64,000 nucleotides of DNA from Rapana venosa (lineage: Eukaryota > Mollusca > Gastropoda > Neogastropoda > Muricidae), in NCBI GenBank assembly GCA_028751875.1, contig CM054140.1, positions 27,371,538-27,435,537 on the forward strand, written 5' to 3'. Under the pieces are notes generated by a model that was given only the letters and a program-made list of their open reading frames with translations, was not told the origin of the DNA and did no database searches. Position numbers and translations under genes: made by a program. Numbering within the stretch: the first letter of the stretch is position 1; the number at the start of each line of letters is the position of its first letter. Below are positions 12,901-22,861 of this stretch, in pieces.

Positions 12901-15900
12901 TCTTCCTGTCTTTGGTACCACAAATCTTTCCACACAATATTTGCTTTTCTATTCCATCAGCTCTGTTTATGTGCCCAAAAAATTGTAGTTGACTTTTTCT
13001 GATGGTTTTGAGTAGGGATCTTTTGTACCCGGCCATTTCCATTACTTCTTTGTTTGACTTCTTTTCAGTCCATGATATTCTCATAATTCTTCTGATATAC
13101 CACATTTCTGCTGCTTCAAGTCTTCTTTCGAGGTCTTTTGTCAGCGTCTAGCATTCACATCCGTACAGAAGGATGGACCATATGTAGGCTTTCAGAGTGT
13201 TGATTTTGGTGCTGAGTCTTATATTTCTGTTGGTAAAGATGGGCTTCATCTTGGTGAATGTGTCTTTAGACAAAGCGATTCTCTTCTTTATTTCTGTGTT
13301 GCGTCTGGAGTTATTGTGAAGCCCAAGTATTTAAAGGTGCAAACTTGTTTTATTCTTTCCCCTTTGCATAAAATGTTACATACAGGCATGTCTGACTGTT
13401 TTTTATAAAAATACTTTTTAATACAGAGTACTTAAAAGATGATAAATCCCCACAGTCAGAATGCAACACCCTACATGGTGGGGAAAACAGGTTGCATGCG
13501 CAAAACTCTCACCATTCCTGAACCTTTAAAGCTGTAGTCAAGGAATGGGGGAAAAAGAGAAGAAAATGATATTCCTGCACTGCCGCTCTTCTTCACTTAC
13601 CAAACCATACACAAGGCTGTGGCCCCTTACATGGGCTATTCTGCAGGGTACTGAAAATCTTCAACTGCTTCTATTCATATAGATTCATAGCAGTGAAGAT
13701 TCCATTTTAAAATGCAGGACCAGACCCGGACATCAGTGACATTCTTCACACATAAACAGCTTTCAGTCCTAATAGAGTACACAGTTATGTTGTTTTTTTA
13801 TGGGTGAAAAGCTCACCTTTGAAGTAATTCTTGAACTGACTTAGTTACAAGACAGGTACAAAACCCCCCAAGTCTGACAGTTCTCTCAGTGAGGTATGAA
13901 GTCGCCTCCCCTCACCCTGGATTTACTCCCTTTGTGTCCTGAGAGGATAAAACAGCGGAATCGGTGATGAGCCAAACAGTCACAGAAAAAAAAAGTTTGG
14001 ACACTGATTGTGCTTTCTGTCAGTGTGTGCCTGCTTGTTTGCAGAGGTGCATTAGTGAAATCTTTCAGAAGCGACAGAAGAAGAATAACAGTGACATGTT
14101 TTTTGCACATGCACTGACCTGCATTTTTTGTGGTTTGTGACTTACTGTCTTTTTTGTTTCCAGTGAACTTTGCCCGTGTAGTTCCCAATGGTTTGCTGGT
14201 GTTCTTCCCTTCCTATCCAGTGATGGAGAAGTGTGTGGAGACATGGCAGGTGGGTCACCCCACCCCCAACCCCCCAACCATGAAAGAAAAACACAGACAA
14301 AGCTTGGAAATTCTTGTTGAGTTTAGTTCAGTTTTGTGTCAAGTCTCTTTTTTTTCTTTTGGTGCTTTTTCTTTTTGTGTGTATAGGAAGGAGGCCCACT
14401 GTCACAAGGGAGTAGACAGATAATGAGGAGTATGGGTTTTATGTAGTGTGCTGTACAGCAAGTAAAGTTAAATGTTGGGGTTTTAGTTAGTTTGTGGCCC
14501 AAAGATTAAACATCTCTCTTTCAACGAAAAAAGCCCCTAACATTGCTGCAGCAAAGAAATCAGTAGCAGTGATCAAATTTTGGGAGTACAGGAAATATCC
14601 AGGTGGGTGGCACTAGGTTTCAAGGGGGCATTGTATTTTTGATGGTCGCAGATCTTTTTCATTTTACCATAGGGACCTGAAAAAGTCCAGGAAGGACTCT
14701 CAGAAATGTATACAGAGATCCTAGTGGACCCTAAGGTTTAACTCTACAAGAAAACAGGATGTTTTATGCTGTTCTTATTGATCTGTGTTGCATAAGAAAA
14801 GGATCAGAACTGTTCATCAGAATCTGTGATCGTTATTAATTTGGGGATGACTTTTCTGAAAGAGAAAGATATTGCATACATCGAGTTTGAAGAGGAAATA
14901 ATTATTTTGTAATGTGTCATTGCAGAGCAGCAACATCTGGGACAGAATCATGGCCTACAAACCGGTGGTGTTGGAGCCCAGAGGGAAGGATGCCTTCACA
15001 CAGGTGAGGAAACAGTTCTACAAGAACAACAACAGCCGAAAGATGGAAACTTAAAGCTGTTTTGGCTGTTGTACCAGCAATCAACTCGAGACTCGTCAAA
15101 AGTTTTGACCTTGTTTCACTGCTCTGATGGTTTAGGCTGAGCACTAAGCTTTGGAAGTCTGTGTAATCATGCACCAGTGACTCGTAAACTTTCAAGCATT
15201 TCTTGTACCTTTTTGGCTGAGTGTATTACCTGAAACAAAACAAAATCCACACACCCTAAAACCCAAAATACAAAGGCAAACTTTGAGATGGAATTGGTAC
15301 TGGAGAGAGTGATCAAACCTGGCTGTACTTACCTTTTTGCCCCAATTTTTTGTAGAGGCAGGAAACTGATCATTACCTTGGCAGGACTTTCACGTGTGAA
15401 AGTAATTTTGTATCATTTTGTACGACACTTTTTGAATGGTTGCTTGTGAAATCTCCAAGCTTGCTTTTATAACCTAGGCCCTTTTTTTATTGGCCCATCT
15501 TTAGATTTTTATCGAGAAAGAAATACTCTGTGACATTTTGAGCTTATAAAAACAATTATAGCAGGCTATTTACAGGTGGTATAGACATCATATAAAGTAA
15601 CACTAGCATGTACAGTGTATTGAGTTCTGTACTCTCATGATCATCACAAGTCATTTGATTGCTTGTTTAAGGTTTCATCATTTGATCTTCAAAACTTCAA
15701 AATAGAACAAACAAAATGATTTGATAATAGTTTGGTTAATTAGTAATTATTATTATTTATTTTTATTCCTAACTGGTTATTATCGACATGTTAATTAAGG
15801 CCTGGAAAAAAACAATCTTTTTAGAGCTGAGAAGTAATTTTGTACCTTTTGAACCCTTCATTCTTAGCAAAGATTTCTTTTTTTTAATAGAGAAAACAAC

Positions 15901-18900
15901 AGACTTAAATTTAAATAATCATGCCCTTCCAGTTTACAATGGTTACAAAAGTAAAAGCTGTGTGTATGTCAGTGTATTCAGTATTTTGTGCATGATTATA
16001 TCAGTGCTAATTTTTATTTTTTCATTTACAACAGGCGATTGATGACTTCTACGAGAAGATCAATGACCGCAAACTGAATGGCGCCATTTTTATGGCAGTG
16101 TGCAGAGGAAAGGTAAGTAGATTTTTTACGAACTTCTATGGAAATGTGTTCTGTACGCTATTTACTGACAGACATCTTGTTGCTCATCTTAGTCCCTTGG
16201 TTGTAGAAGAGGCTGAAAAGTGTCGTTGTGTAGAGTGTGGTGGCTACTGACAGAGTAGAGATCAGACAAAGAAACGTGAACTAAAATAATATCAGGTTTT
16301 TGTACTGACTTCCCCCCCCCGTGGGGATGCCAGGATCCTGTCAGTATAAATAGCATCTTCACCTTCTGGAAATTCTGTGCTAGGAATTCCCTCTTTTCTA
16401 TCCCTCTCTTTATTTCTGCCTTGTTCCTTTTCTTCTTGTCACCTTCCCTCTTGTCTTATTTTCTGCCTTCTTGGTCCATTCTCCTGCCTTGTTTCCAGAA
16501 AGACTTATAAAATAGCTATTCTGTCCTATGCCGAAGTTGGATGCGCTGGGCCTGATTTGTCAGGTGTTTAACTCTTCTACTACCGCGTTCCGTTTCTCTT
16601 ACTTACCACTGTATACCAAGTATTTTCTGCAGTGTCTTTCAGTTTCACACCTACTGACTTTAAAAAATAATAAAAAATCGAAATAAAGACAGATCTACAT
16701 GAAACTTTCTGTACTTGTTAAGTTGTGAATAAAAATTCAATATTTCTTAGTTTGACTCTTGTGTGACTTGTTGTTGTGGAATGCTGATGGCGATGATGTT
16801 GCGGTTGTTGTTGGCTACGGTGGTTATGCAATAATTTTTAAAATATGACTATTTCAAGAGGTAAAGAATTGTAAAGATGAAGTGAAATAAAATCAAACAT
16901 GCAAAATAAGTAATAATGTTCAGATAATATTAGAATAACATGCAATCACACTTACAAACAAGCATACAGGCTGACGAACAAACAGCCATTGAAATCAGGT
17001 CACGGTTTGTTCCAATTTTATTTTGCACTTCGTCAGTGAAAAACAGAAGAAAAAACCCCCATCATACTACCCACGAGTCACTAGCATCATTTTGCAAGTT
17101 TCTGGAGCCACAATTTTCACGAAATTCTTTCATTTTAAGCCAGTCACAGTCATATGCCCCCCTCGGCAGGATCGTTGTTTACACCACTGTCGTAGTCATC
17201 TTCATCACTCGAATCACCAATAAACACAGCACATCGATTCCACTCTGCAAAATCTTGAATCCTCTGTTCAGCTTCTAAGTCCATTTCAGTCCACATAAGT
17301 TCAGATTCTGCCATTATTTTCACAGAAAATCCTCCAAAAAGTTCGTTGAAGCAGTCGCCATATTGATGCAGCTCCCCCCAAAAATTGTTACTCGATGACA
17401 TCGCCGTAAAATCGAAAAAATCGGCACCAAAATCGATCAACTGAAGCCAAAATTGCAAATGGCGGCAGCTACACTATCTGGGAGCTCACTGCGCATGTCT
17501 AAAGCGATAAGGGGTGTGAGACCATGGTATATAAATAGCGCAAAGGGAGACACCGGGTGTCCCCAGGTATTCGGCGGGCAAACCCGCCCGCGGCTTCGCG
17601 GACCAAGTAGTAAGAGGGCGGGTCAACCCGCCGACGGTAGTAGGAGAGTTAATGGCAGTGCAACACATTTTAGCTAATGTGACCGATAACAGTCGCTGCT
17701 GTCTGAGTGTTCAGTGAAGACAAAGAATGTGACCGATAACAGTCGCTGCTGTCTGAGTGTTCAGTGAAGACAAAGAAGAAGTACCGACTTGAAGCCTATT
17801 TTTAGGGCGTGGGTTCAAGTTATCACCGAGTTGTCTGTTCCTGGGGATTTTTTCTTCAGGGTTAGACTAGATTTTTCATATGAATATGAATACTTCATCT
17901 CAAACCAGAGAAATTCATAATACTTACTGGACCAGGTCTGTTTCTGTTATCCATTTTAAATCACAGTATTTTTGTTTATTGAAACAGCTGCATGGCAACA
18001 CTGAATCATGTATGTACAGTGAGGGTTTGTAGTGGTGCTCTGGAGTATATTTGGACATTTTTGTGTTTCGAGTTCCGATGTTTCCTGGTGTTATGTTTCA
18101 TATGGCTGTTTTATGGCAGTTAGCATTCATTGTTTTTGGGATAATATACTGGGTTCACCCAGAATATGTACTCAGTCTTATTCATCCCACCTGTGAATCA
18201 CTGTGAGACATGAAGTATACACTGAATGAATAACTTGTGTGTATGACTGTTTTCAGGTACCTCTCTATCTAGGCACCCACACTCCAACTTCAGAGGATTG
18301 TTAGTGTTTGATTATGGGGATGGTAATGCAAAGGGTGATGCTCCATTGAATGTGTTACGATTGTTAAGGAGTATATTGGGTCTTCAGGCAGTCCTCTGAC
18401 ATCTTGTTTGTGATGATGTGTAATGTATAGCAAGCCATGTAACGTGTTAGACACAAAACAGGGTAGTGTTTGTGTAATGTCTTCAGAGCTTGGGTTGTTT
18501 GTATTGTGTGATATTGACACTTACACTGGTACAGTATTTATCACATAGACTTTTAGTATAAACAGTACAGTCTGCATCAGTTTCTTGCTTTGGATAAGTG
18601 AAGACATGAAGGCAGGCTGACGTGTGTGGTTGAACATTACATCTGCTAGAGTTGTCATAGTGTGGATGGTGTGTTGCAGGTGAGTGAAGGCTTGGACTTT
18701 GCGGACATGAACGGGCGTGCAGTGATCCTGACAGGCCTGCCCTTTCCCCCCATGAAGGACCCCCGCGTGATCCTCAAGATGCAGCACCTGGACAGTCTGC
18801 GCGGCAAGCAAGGCGCAGTGGTCAGTCACTCTTATTGCGCCCCATTTTTTACATCTCACATGAGACAAACAGGCCCCATCTGCTGAGAGAATTGCCTGCG

Positions 18901-19079
18901 CATAAAAGAACCAGTTGTGACATAAAGAGATCTTGTCTTTGACAACATTTTGTAAGGAAAACAATTCTTGAAGGGAATTAACTTACATTTATGAATTGCT
19001 TTGTTTGAAACTTGATCATTAATGGTGTAAGTTGTAAGAGGAAGAAGCAGAAGGAAGAAGCCTGTGGACAGTGGTTTGA

Positions 19080-19149
<70 letters not shown>

Positions 19150-21792
19150 TGTGTGTGTGGTGTGTACGTGTGTGTGTATATGCAGGGTCTGACAGGACAG
19201 CAGTGGTACAGACAGCAGGCCACTCGGGCCGTCAACCAGTCCATCGGTCGTGTCATCCGACACAAGGACGACTTTGGGGCCATCATGCTCTGTGATGCCA
19301 GGTACTGTCGTGTTTCCATTGAACTGCAGCTGTTTTTGTTTTCATTTAATTCGAGATCCATTATCTGTACAAAGGACTTTTAAAGATAAAAATACAGTTC
19401 TTGGTTTCAAACGGTGCAGTCCTTTTCTTTCTTTATTTTCCTTCCTTTCTTTCTTTTTCGTGTTTTCTTTTTTCTTTTTCAGTTGTCTTATAAAATGTCT
19501 TGTATTACGTCCACATTAGATATCTAAAAGAAATAGATCAGAAATAGCAGAAGCATCCCCATCAGCCACCAAGACAAACAAACAGGCAGACAAAGAAACA
19601 AGACAAAATCAGTATCCCTATTCGATTTTATAAAAGAGAACGGGTGCTGATTACACCCAAGGCAAATGGACAGATTTGGAGCCATTCACTTTCAGATTCC
19701 TTTTGGAAAAAATGTACAATCATCACTCATGGCAAAAGCTTTTGTATTGCTAAAATAAGATTGATGCATATGTGTGGTCCTTCTCTTCTGTTAATCTGGA
19801 TTAAGCCAATATGGATCACTCCAGCTGATGTTTAACCTTTCAGCTAAGCTCATAAGAAAATTGAGGAAAGAGTTGAAATATTGACAGACATGAAATTCTG
19901 TGAACAAAGTTTGAGTGAATAGAATGTCCTGCATACAGTGACATCTGACAAGATGAAATAGGTGAAAGGAATAGTTTTGTTGTTGTTTTTTTTTACTTGG
20001 TCTGCCTTGTCCTGCAGGTTTTCATCACAGGAGTCTGTCAATGGACTGCCCATGTGGGTGAAGCCTCACGTCACCAGGTATGACAACTTTGGCCGAGCGG
20101 TCAGGGACATGCTCAACTTCTTCAAGGTGGCAGAGAAAACGGTAAGATGCCATTGGTTTCACGAGTGCCGTGGAGCATGTCATTTATGAAGTGTATGAGG
20201 TCACCATCAAAGAAAAAGTAACGTATAAAACAGAAATAGAAGACAATTTCTGAATGGTTGTCAACACCGAGGGTTTGAGTTGTTTAAGAAAAAACCCCAG
20301 AGACAAGCAAACAGAGAAACAAATTAGTTATTCCTGGCTAGTATTGGTCCTTGTGATGTTGGAGTTGCTTTATGTATATGAATGTTTATTGTTGTATGTG
20401 TGTTTATGAGTGTTTTTCTAATGGTGTGTATATTTGTGTGAAAATACAAGTATTCACGCATGTACGCACACACCCATACCCACACACACTCACACCTCCA
20501 CACCCTCACACTCACACACTCTCTCTCTCGCTCTCTCTCATTTACACTGCTGGCACAACCAGTGTCACCATACTCACCACCACTGTTAGTCGAAAATATT
20601 CAGCGAAATATATTTTGTCTCCTTATGTCAATAAATGGCTAAACTCGCAGCATTCGACATTGTGATCCGAGTATTTACAGTAGAATACAATACTAAAGTT
20701 ATGAGAAGTTTTTTTGTTTTTTTTCTTCTTTGCTGTTGATCTGAAGTCTCAGTTTCAAAAAAAAAAGAAGAAAAACCACAAAAAGGAATATTTTGACAAC
20801 TCCCCAGTGTCAGTCCACCTCTCCTTCTTCTTCCTTTTTTGTCATGTTTCTCCCAGGGGAGGTTTGGCATTGATGAGCCTTCTCCATCTCTCTCTGTTTT
20901 GAGCTTCCTCCTTATTTATGCCCCTTTCTCTAAGATCATCTGCAATACAGGCAGCCCAGGTTTTGCTAGGTCTTCCCTTTGGTCTCTTTTCAGTCCACCT
21001 CCTCACCCAAAATAATTTGTTTTACGGTTCGTAGCATGTGGCTTTTTTTTCTGGAAGTGGAGCATAATTGCAAATGTGTCCTGTGGCATTTTTGTGTTTC
21101 ATTTTTTTTCTTTTTGTGACTTCATCTCCTTTCCTTTGATAAATTATAAGCAATAACTTTATCATCAAGAAAGAATGAAAAAACATACAATAATATACAT
21201 CATAATGATTGTTAGATTATAAAACGCATCCAGGGCTATTTTCCAGACTTGATGCTTCCAAGTCTTGCACACAGTTTGACATATTCTAGATCTTAGCCAG
21301 CTGTGAATGTTCCTTGCAGCTGCCAGCTCCGGTCATTCGCTTCGGTCGACAAAAAGCTGGAAGTGAGACGGGAAGCGGTTGCAGTGGAGCATATTTTGAA
21401 CCGACAGTGTCACGACATGTCAGCAGCATGGAACAGGCCAACAGTGTCGCCTGTCATGTGGCAGGACTCAGCAAACACGCCAGGACAAAGAAGCAAGGTG
21501 GGTCCTAGGGCTGTGTGATGTGAAGAATTTTGTGTTTTCTTGGCTGTACCGTCTGTGTGAAGAGAAGGTAAGGAAAGGAAGTCGGCAACATGACAAGCGT
21601 TAGGTTCAGAGGTGCTGGCTGTTTTAAGCATTAAGTTCAGAGGTGTGGGCTGTTTTACCAGTGTGACTTACTCTGATGTGAATGGGTTTGTTGGGTAATT
21701 CTTACTGTATATGTGTTGTACTTTGTATTGTTCTTGTCTGGCTGTTTTGTTTTCATGTTTGTTGGTTGTGTGTTTATGTGTGTGTGTGTGTG

Positions 21793-21836
<44 letters not shown>

Positions 21837-22165
21837 AGCTTTTGCTGTTGTCATGGAACAAATTAGGCCTTGACAAAGAAAAAAATCAAATCTTATATTA
21901 GCATCTGTATACGAATAAGAAATCGTATGTGGGAATTTAGCTGTTTATATAGGAAGTTTCATTATGTGAGTTATATGCTATTGTCTATTTGAGTGGTTTG
22001 TGTGTGTTTTGTGTGTGTTAGTGTGTGTGTGTGTGTGTGTGTGCATACATGCATGTGTGTGTGCTTACAGAGGACTGCCTTGCCTCACTGAAGTCGCAGT
22101 ACAGTGGTCCCAGTAGTGATGGTGCACGGAAAAGAGGACTGCTTCACGCCTTGGATGCTATGGAG
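513..22165 (+). CDS. RTEL1: RTEL1-like DEAH-box Fe-S helicase, 21 internal exons (5' and 3' incomplete)
   Basis: Regulator of telomere elongation helicase 1 is a nuclear 5'-3' DNA helicase of the XPD/FANCJ family that dismantles T-loops, D-loops and G-quadruplexes. Exons, with splice sites read by eye: 513-597, 989-1073, 1756-1821, 2052-2196, 3146-3184, 3964-4036, 4961-5061, 5658-5719, 6504-6578, 10696-10777, 11313-11445, 11936-12049, 12611-12651, 14164-14249, 14926-15003, 16035-16112, 18680-18820, 19186-19301, 20018-20141, 21320-21497, 22071-22165. They sum to 1997 nt, i.e. two bases plus 665 codons with no stop and matching phases at every junction. Visible motifs: [10 protein letters not shown] (last Fe-S cysteine), FDEAHN (motif II), TSGTLSP (III), [10 protein letters not shown] (IV), CRGK-VSEGLDF (V), QSIGRVIRH (VI). 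The first visible exon is internal (acceptor at 511-512), so Walker A and the start codon are upstream. The last exon ends near [11 protein letters not shown], the start of the C-terminal region; no later exon was recognised. Donors at 4037 and 18821 are GTCAGT and at 12050 GTCAAG, slightly off consensus. Identity rests on recognised family sequence, not a search. Confidence 0.95.
989..1073 (+). CDS. RTEL1: RTEL1 exon: last Fe-S cluster cysteine
   Basis: The exon reads as one completing base plus 28 codons, including [20 protein letters not shown] and then NYLLDPK. In RTEL1/XPD helicases this cysteine is the fourth ligand of the 4Fe-4S cluster, and the following segment leads to motif II. Acceptor tttcccag, donor GTAAAG, ending in phase 0. 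Confidence 0.93.
1756..1821 (+). CDS. RTEL1: RTEL1 exon: motif II (DEAH box)
   Basis: The exon encodes 22 codons and contains [12 protein letters not shown]. The D-E-A-H residues coordinate Mg-ATP in superfamily 2 helicases. It is bounded by ttttctag and GTGAGT, phase 0 at both ends, so it could be skipped without a frameshift but with loss of activity. Confidence 0.95.
2735..2880 (-). mobile_element. 5'-truncated LINE 3' end, copy 1
   Basis: Read on the minus strand, this matches the 3' terminus of the copy at 22862-23155, which encodes the end of a LINE reverse-transcriptase ORF. It finishes in a (GAAGAAGAAG) tail, seen on the plus strand as cttcttcttcttcc. Only about 145 bp remain. It lies antisense in an RTEL1 intron. 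Confidence 0.7.
3582..3919 (+). repeat. (CA)n-rich then (CT)n microsatellite
   Basis: About 260 bases of interrupted CACACA units are followed by some 75 bases of CTCTCT. The tract ends 45 bases before the exon at 3964. Open frames here only encode T/H or C/V repeats. Confidence 0.9.
3964..4036 (+). CDS. RTEL1: RTEL1 exon that founded a downstream exon-derived tandem array
   Basis: The 73-nt exon encodes [20 protein letters not shown] followed by PGM after the split first codon. It corresponds to the HD2/Arch-region segment of RTEL1. Acceptor is gttggacag and donor GTCAGT. From 3972 onward it is repeated three more times downstream (see the repeat at 3972-4440). This first copy is the only one with an AG acceptor, and its phases (in 1, out 2) fit both neighbours. 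Confidence 0.88.
3972..4440 (+). repeat. Exon-derived tandem array (4 copies of the 3964-4036 RTEL1 exon)
   Basis: The block starting ctggagctggaggaactgat begins at 3972, 4094, 4231 and 4362 (as ctggggctgg in the last). Each copy carries the exon's coding bases, its donor (ggcatgtcagtg, ggaatgtcagtg in copy 4) and a (TG)n spacer. Units are 122, 137 and 131 bp. Copies 2-4 start directly after (TG)n, so they lack the upstream AG acceptor. They probably arose by tandem duplication from within the exon to the (TG)n. Confidence 0.93.
5943..5967 (+). repeat. Poly-G run in RTEL1 intron
   Basis: A run of over 20 consecutive G follows tgtgtttt. Such runs can form G-quadruplexes and are prone to length errors in sequencing. 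Confidence 0.85.
6751..6806 (+). repeat. 28-bp tandem duplication beside the LINE 3' end
   Basis: The unit aagtagcaattgatgttacc plus acttgagc occurs twice in exact tandem (6751-6778, 6779-6806). It ends about 12 bp from the LINE terminus. It may be a slippage product or a by-product of insertion. Confidence 0.85.
7074..7455 (-). pseudogene. LINE C-terminal domain after the RT
   Basis: This is the continuation of the RT frame beyond the premature stop. It includes [20 protein letters not shown] and then [20 protein letters not shown], the standard post-RT thumb region of RTE-like elements. It ends in TIVKKT at 7074; downstream minus-strand sequence to 6840 has several stops and resembles a decayed 3' end. 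Confidence 0.85.
7458..8645 (-). pseudogene. LINE reverse transcriptase domain
   Basis: A 395-codon frame from an ATG at 8645 covers the RT fingers and palm. It shows [14 protein letters not shown] (RT1-2), [29 protein letters not shown] (motif A), [16 protein letters not shown] (motif B), [13 protein letters not shown] (motif C, catalytic FADD) and [12 protein letters not shown] (motif D). It stops at a TAG around 7456-7458. The same frame continues past it ([16 protein letters not shown]), so this stop is a lesion, not the natural end. Confidence 0.92.
8642..9740 (-). pseudogene. LINE apurinic-type endonuclease domain (broken)
   Basis: The domain begins at GTWNVRTL (about 9735 on the minus strand), followed by a TGA near 9655 and a frameshift about 35 bases later. 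From there one frame runs to 8642. Recognisable blocks are [22 protein letters not shown] and [11 protein letters not shown], the last two carrying the catalytic Asp/Asn and the terminal SDH of AP endonucleases. In RTE elements this domain nicks the target DNA before reverse transcription. The frame ends after [17 protein letters not shown], overlapping the next frame by 4 bp; the true frame would be continuous, so a frameshift lies near 8690. Confidence 0.88.
11313..11445 (+). CDS. RTEL1: RTEL1 exon: motif III region
   Basis: It encodes [20 protein letters not shown] and then [17 protein letters not shown]. The TSGTLSP block is motif III of XPD-like helicases. The acceptor tract is (TG)n-rich rather than a plain polypyrimidine run: about 90 bases of alternating TG and TGCA end in gctcggttgcag. 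Confidence 0.95.
12188..12507 (+). mobile_element. SINE family A with tRNA-like and 5S-like parts, flanked by 16-bp target-site duplication
   Basis: The body at about 12204-12491 starts gggacgggatagctcagtgg, a tRNA A-box-like block. About 40 bases later it has agcagtgtcgagc and ttggatgggtgaccg, which resemble the internal promoter (A box and C box) of 5S rRNA. The 3' end carries cctttacct repeats. Exact direct repeats TTTATTCAGTCTATGG at 12188-12203 and 12492-12507 mark target-primed insertion. Four more copies lie at 30962, 38497, 53543 and 53902. Confidence 0.88.
12748..13400 (-). mobile_element. Second LINE, 5'-truncated, with (AAG)n tail
   Basis: Minus-strand pieces read [66 protein letters not shown] and [14 protein letters not shown], spread over two or three frames. 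This is the C-terminal part of a LINE RT ORF with frameshifts and at least one TAG (in the CEC*TLT block). It ends in AAGAAGAAGAAG at 12748-12760. The different tail and sequence mark a family distinct from the 6.8-10.0 kb element. It is antisense in RTEL1. Confidence 0.82.
16308..16567 (+). repeat. Interspersed repeat family D, left part (interrupted by a TTAA element)
   Basis: It begins after a C-run with gtggggatgccaggatcctg and ends at ttgtcaggtg. It matches, on the opposite strand, uninterrupted copies at 39565-39900 and 43272-43602. The copy resumes at 17649-17780 after the inserted element. No tRNA-like head and no coding capacity are evident; in this orientation the family ends in a GAAGAAG tail. 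Confidence 0.8.
16568..17652 (-). mobile_element. piggyBac-like DNA element with TTAA target duplication
   Basis: TTAA occurs at 16568-16571 and 17649-17652. Inside, the ends are inverted repeats: CTCTTCTACTACCG on the left and, read inward on the minus strand, CTCTCCTACTACCG on the right. At 1077 bp it is far shorter than an autonomous piggyBac. Subterminal GC-rich inverted motifs lie near 17580-17630, and a TATA-like tatataaata at 17529-17538. The flanks join into a continuous family D repeat once the insert and one TTAA are removed, as seen in the empty paralogues at 39643-39646 and 43349-43352. Confidence 0.8.
17150..17458 (-). pseudogene. Possible N-terminal remnant of a piggyBac-type transposase
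   Basis: The minus-strand frame includes [20 protein letters not shown] followed by an acidic stretch [14 protein letters not shown], then stops at GGI. piggyBac transposases commonly start with an acidic, serine-rich N-terminus of this kind. The catalytic DDD domain is absent, as expected for an internally deleted element. It could also be chance open sequence; the assignment leans on its position inside the TTAA element. Confidence 0.45.
17649..17785 (+). repeat. Family D, right part, with internal 50-bp tandem duplication
   Basis: Resuming at the TTAA, ttaatggcagtgcaacacat aligns with ttaacggcagcgcaacgtat of the reverse-complemented copy at 39565-39900. A 50-bp unit starting atgtgaccgataacagtcgc is exactly repeated (17677-17726, 17727-17776). 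The part ends in acaaagaagaag. Confidence 0.8.
18680..18820 (+). CDS. RTEL1: RTEL1 exon: motif V
   Basis: The exon encodes [20 protein letters not shown] and then [18 protein letters not shown], a helicase motif V block continuing from CRGK at the end of exon 16035-16112. The donor is GTCAGT at 18821. It is phase 0 on both sides and reads into [11 protein letters not shown] in the next exon. Confidence 0.94.
19083..19180 (+). repeat. (TG)n tract abutting an RTEL1 acceptor
   Basis: Nearly 100 bases of TG dinucleotides end in tatatgcag at the exon 19186 acceptor. Similar tracts precede the exons at 11313, 11936 and 22071. Confidence 0.9.
19186..19301 (+). CDS. RTEL1: RTEL1 exon: motif VI (arginine finger)
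   Basis: It encodes [20 protein letters not shown] and then [16 protein letters not shown]-x-x-GR-x-x-R is motif VI, which contacts the ATP gamma-phosphate. The intron just before it is roughly 90 bases of (TG)n ending in tatatgcag, so the 3' splice site depends on a UG-repeat. Confidence 0.95.
20824..21000 (-). mobile_element. 5'-truncated LINE 3' end, copy 2
   Basis: It matches the 22862-23155 copy: the plus-strand cttcttcttcc tail is followed by the shared gtcatgtttctcccagggga and aggcagcccagg. About 175 bp are retained. It lies antisense in the RTEL1 intron before exon 21320. Confidence 0.72.
21320..21497 (+). CDS. RTEL1: RTEL1 exon: linker after the helicase core
   Basis: The exon begins [20 protein letters not shown] and is serine-, glycine- and alanine-rich. 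It matches the weakly conserved linker that follows the helicase core in animal RTEL1. It stays in frame with the preceding exon ([14 protein letters not shown]) and the following one ([13 protein letters not shown]). Conservation is low, so assignment rests on splice sites and phase. Confidence 0.85.
21776..21836 (+). repeat. (TG)n microsatellite
   Basis: About 60 bases of TG, interrupted once by gatg, lie in the RTEL1 intron between exons 21320 and 22071. Confidence 0.9.
22071..22165 (+). CDS. RTEL1: RTEL1 exon: last one recognised
   Basis: It encodes [20 protein letters not shown] and [12 protein letters not shown], then donor GTAACG. The RGLLHALD block resembles the short conserved helix that precedes the harmonin-N-like repeats in vertebrate RTEL1. 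The acceptor follows a (TG)n tract. It ends in phase 0 with no stop, so the gene must continue. Confidence 0.85.
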
Positions 22166-22727
22166 GTAACGGCAACTAGAAGTGTGTGGTCCACTGACAG
22201 TCTGCACAGTGCTGTTATTAGTGGCGTTTTATGGAAAGTTAGGGCAACTTGTTCCTGTTTGTAGCTGAAGTAATGTATGTGTGTGTATGTGTGTGTGCAT
22301 GCGTGCGTGTGTGTGCGTGCATGTGTTTGTGTAAATGTATTCACATTTGAATATATATATATATATATATATATATTATGCTCAGAGACAGGCTCAAACA
22401 GGAAAAGTGGGAACATGCCTTTAGGTTTGCCCATGTTGTGATTGTTGATATTCCTACTTTTTAACTTGAAGGCCTTGTTGATGCCATGATCTTTTCTTTT
22501 CTTTCTTTCTTTTTCCAAAGCTGCAGGTTTCCTCATCATTCAGGTGTGGTTTACAGTCAGCACTGTTCAGTAGTTAATGTCACCAGCAATAACAACAGCA
22601 ATAACAAAGAAACACACAGGTCATGAGGGTAAAGATTTATCTTGGTTAGTACCTCAGTTGGTGTATTTTTTGGTGGGATATCTTTTCTTTCCTTTTCTTT
22701 TCTTTTTTCATATTAAAAAAAATATTT

Positions 22728-22795
22728 GATTACTCTTCTGACCTGTGGTACATCATAAAAAAGTGGAAATACTGTGGGTATATATATATAGATAT

Positions 22796-22838
<43 letters not shown>

Positions 22839-22860
22839 ATATATATATGTATATATACTT
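22728..22860 (+). repeat. Duplicated 50-bp block plus (TA)n tract
   Basis: ttgattactcttctgacctg plus tggtacatcataa at about 22728-22770 repeats at 23107-23150 inside the neighbouring LINE end, an offset of about 377 bp. The (TA)n run at 22781-22857 separates the two. It looks like a local tandem duplication of the LINE terminus. Confidence 0.8.
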
Positions 22861-22861
22861 C

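Noticed and set aside
22500..22560. A small further RTEL1 exon after 22165 (ccaaag...attcag|gtgtgg)
   Set aside because: It would encode a few residues with no match to RTEL1 and has poor acceptor context.
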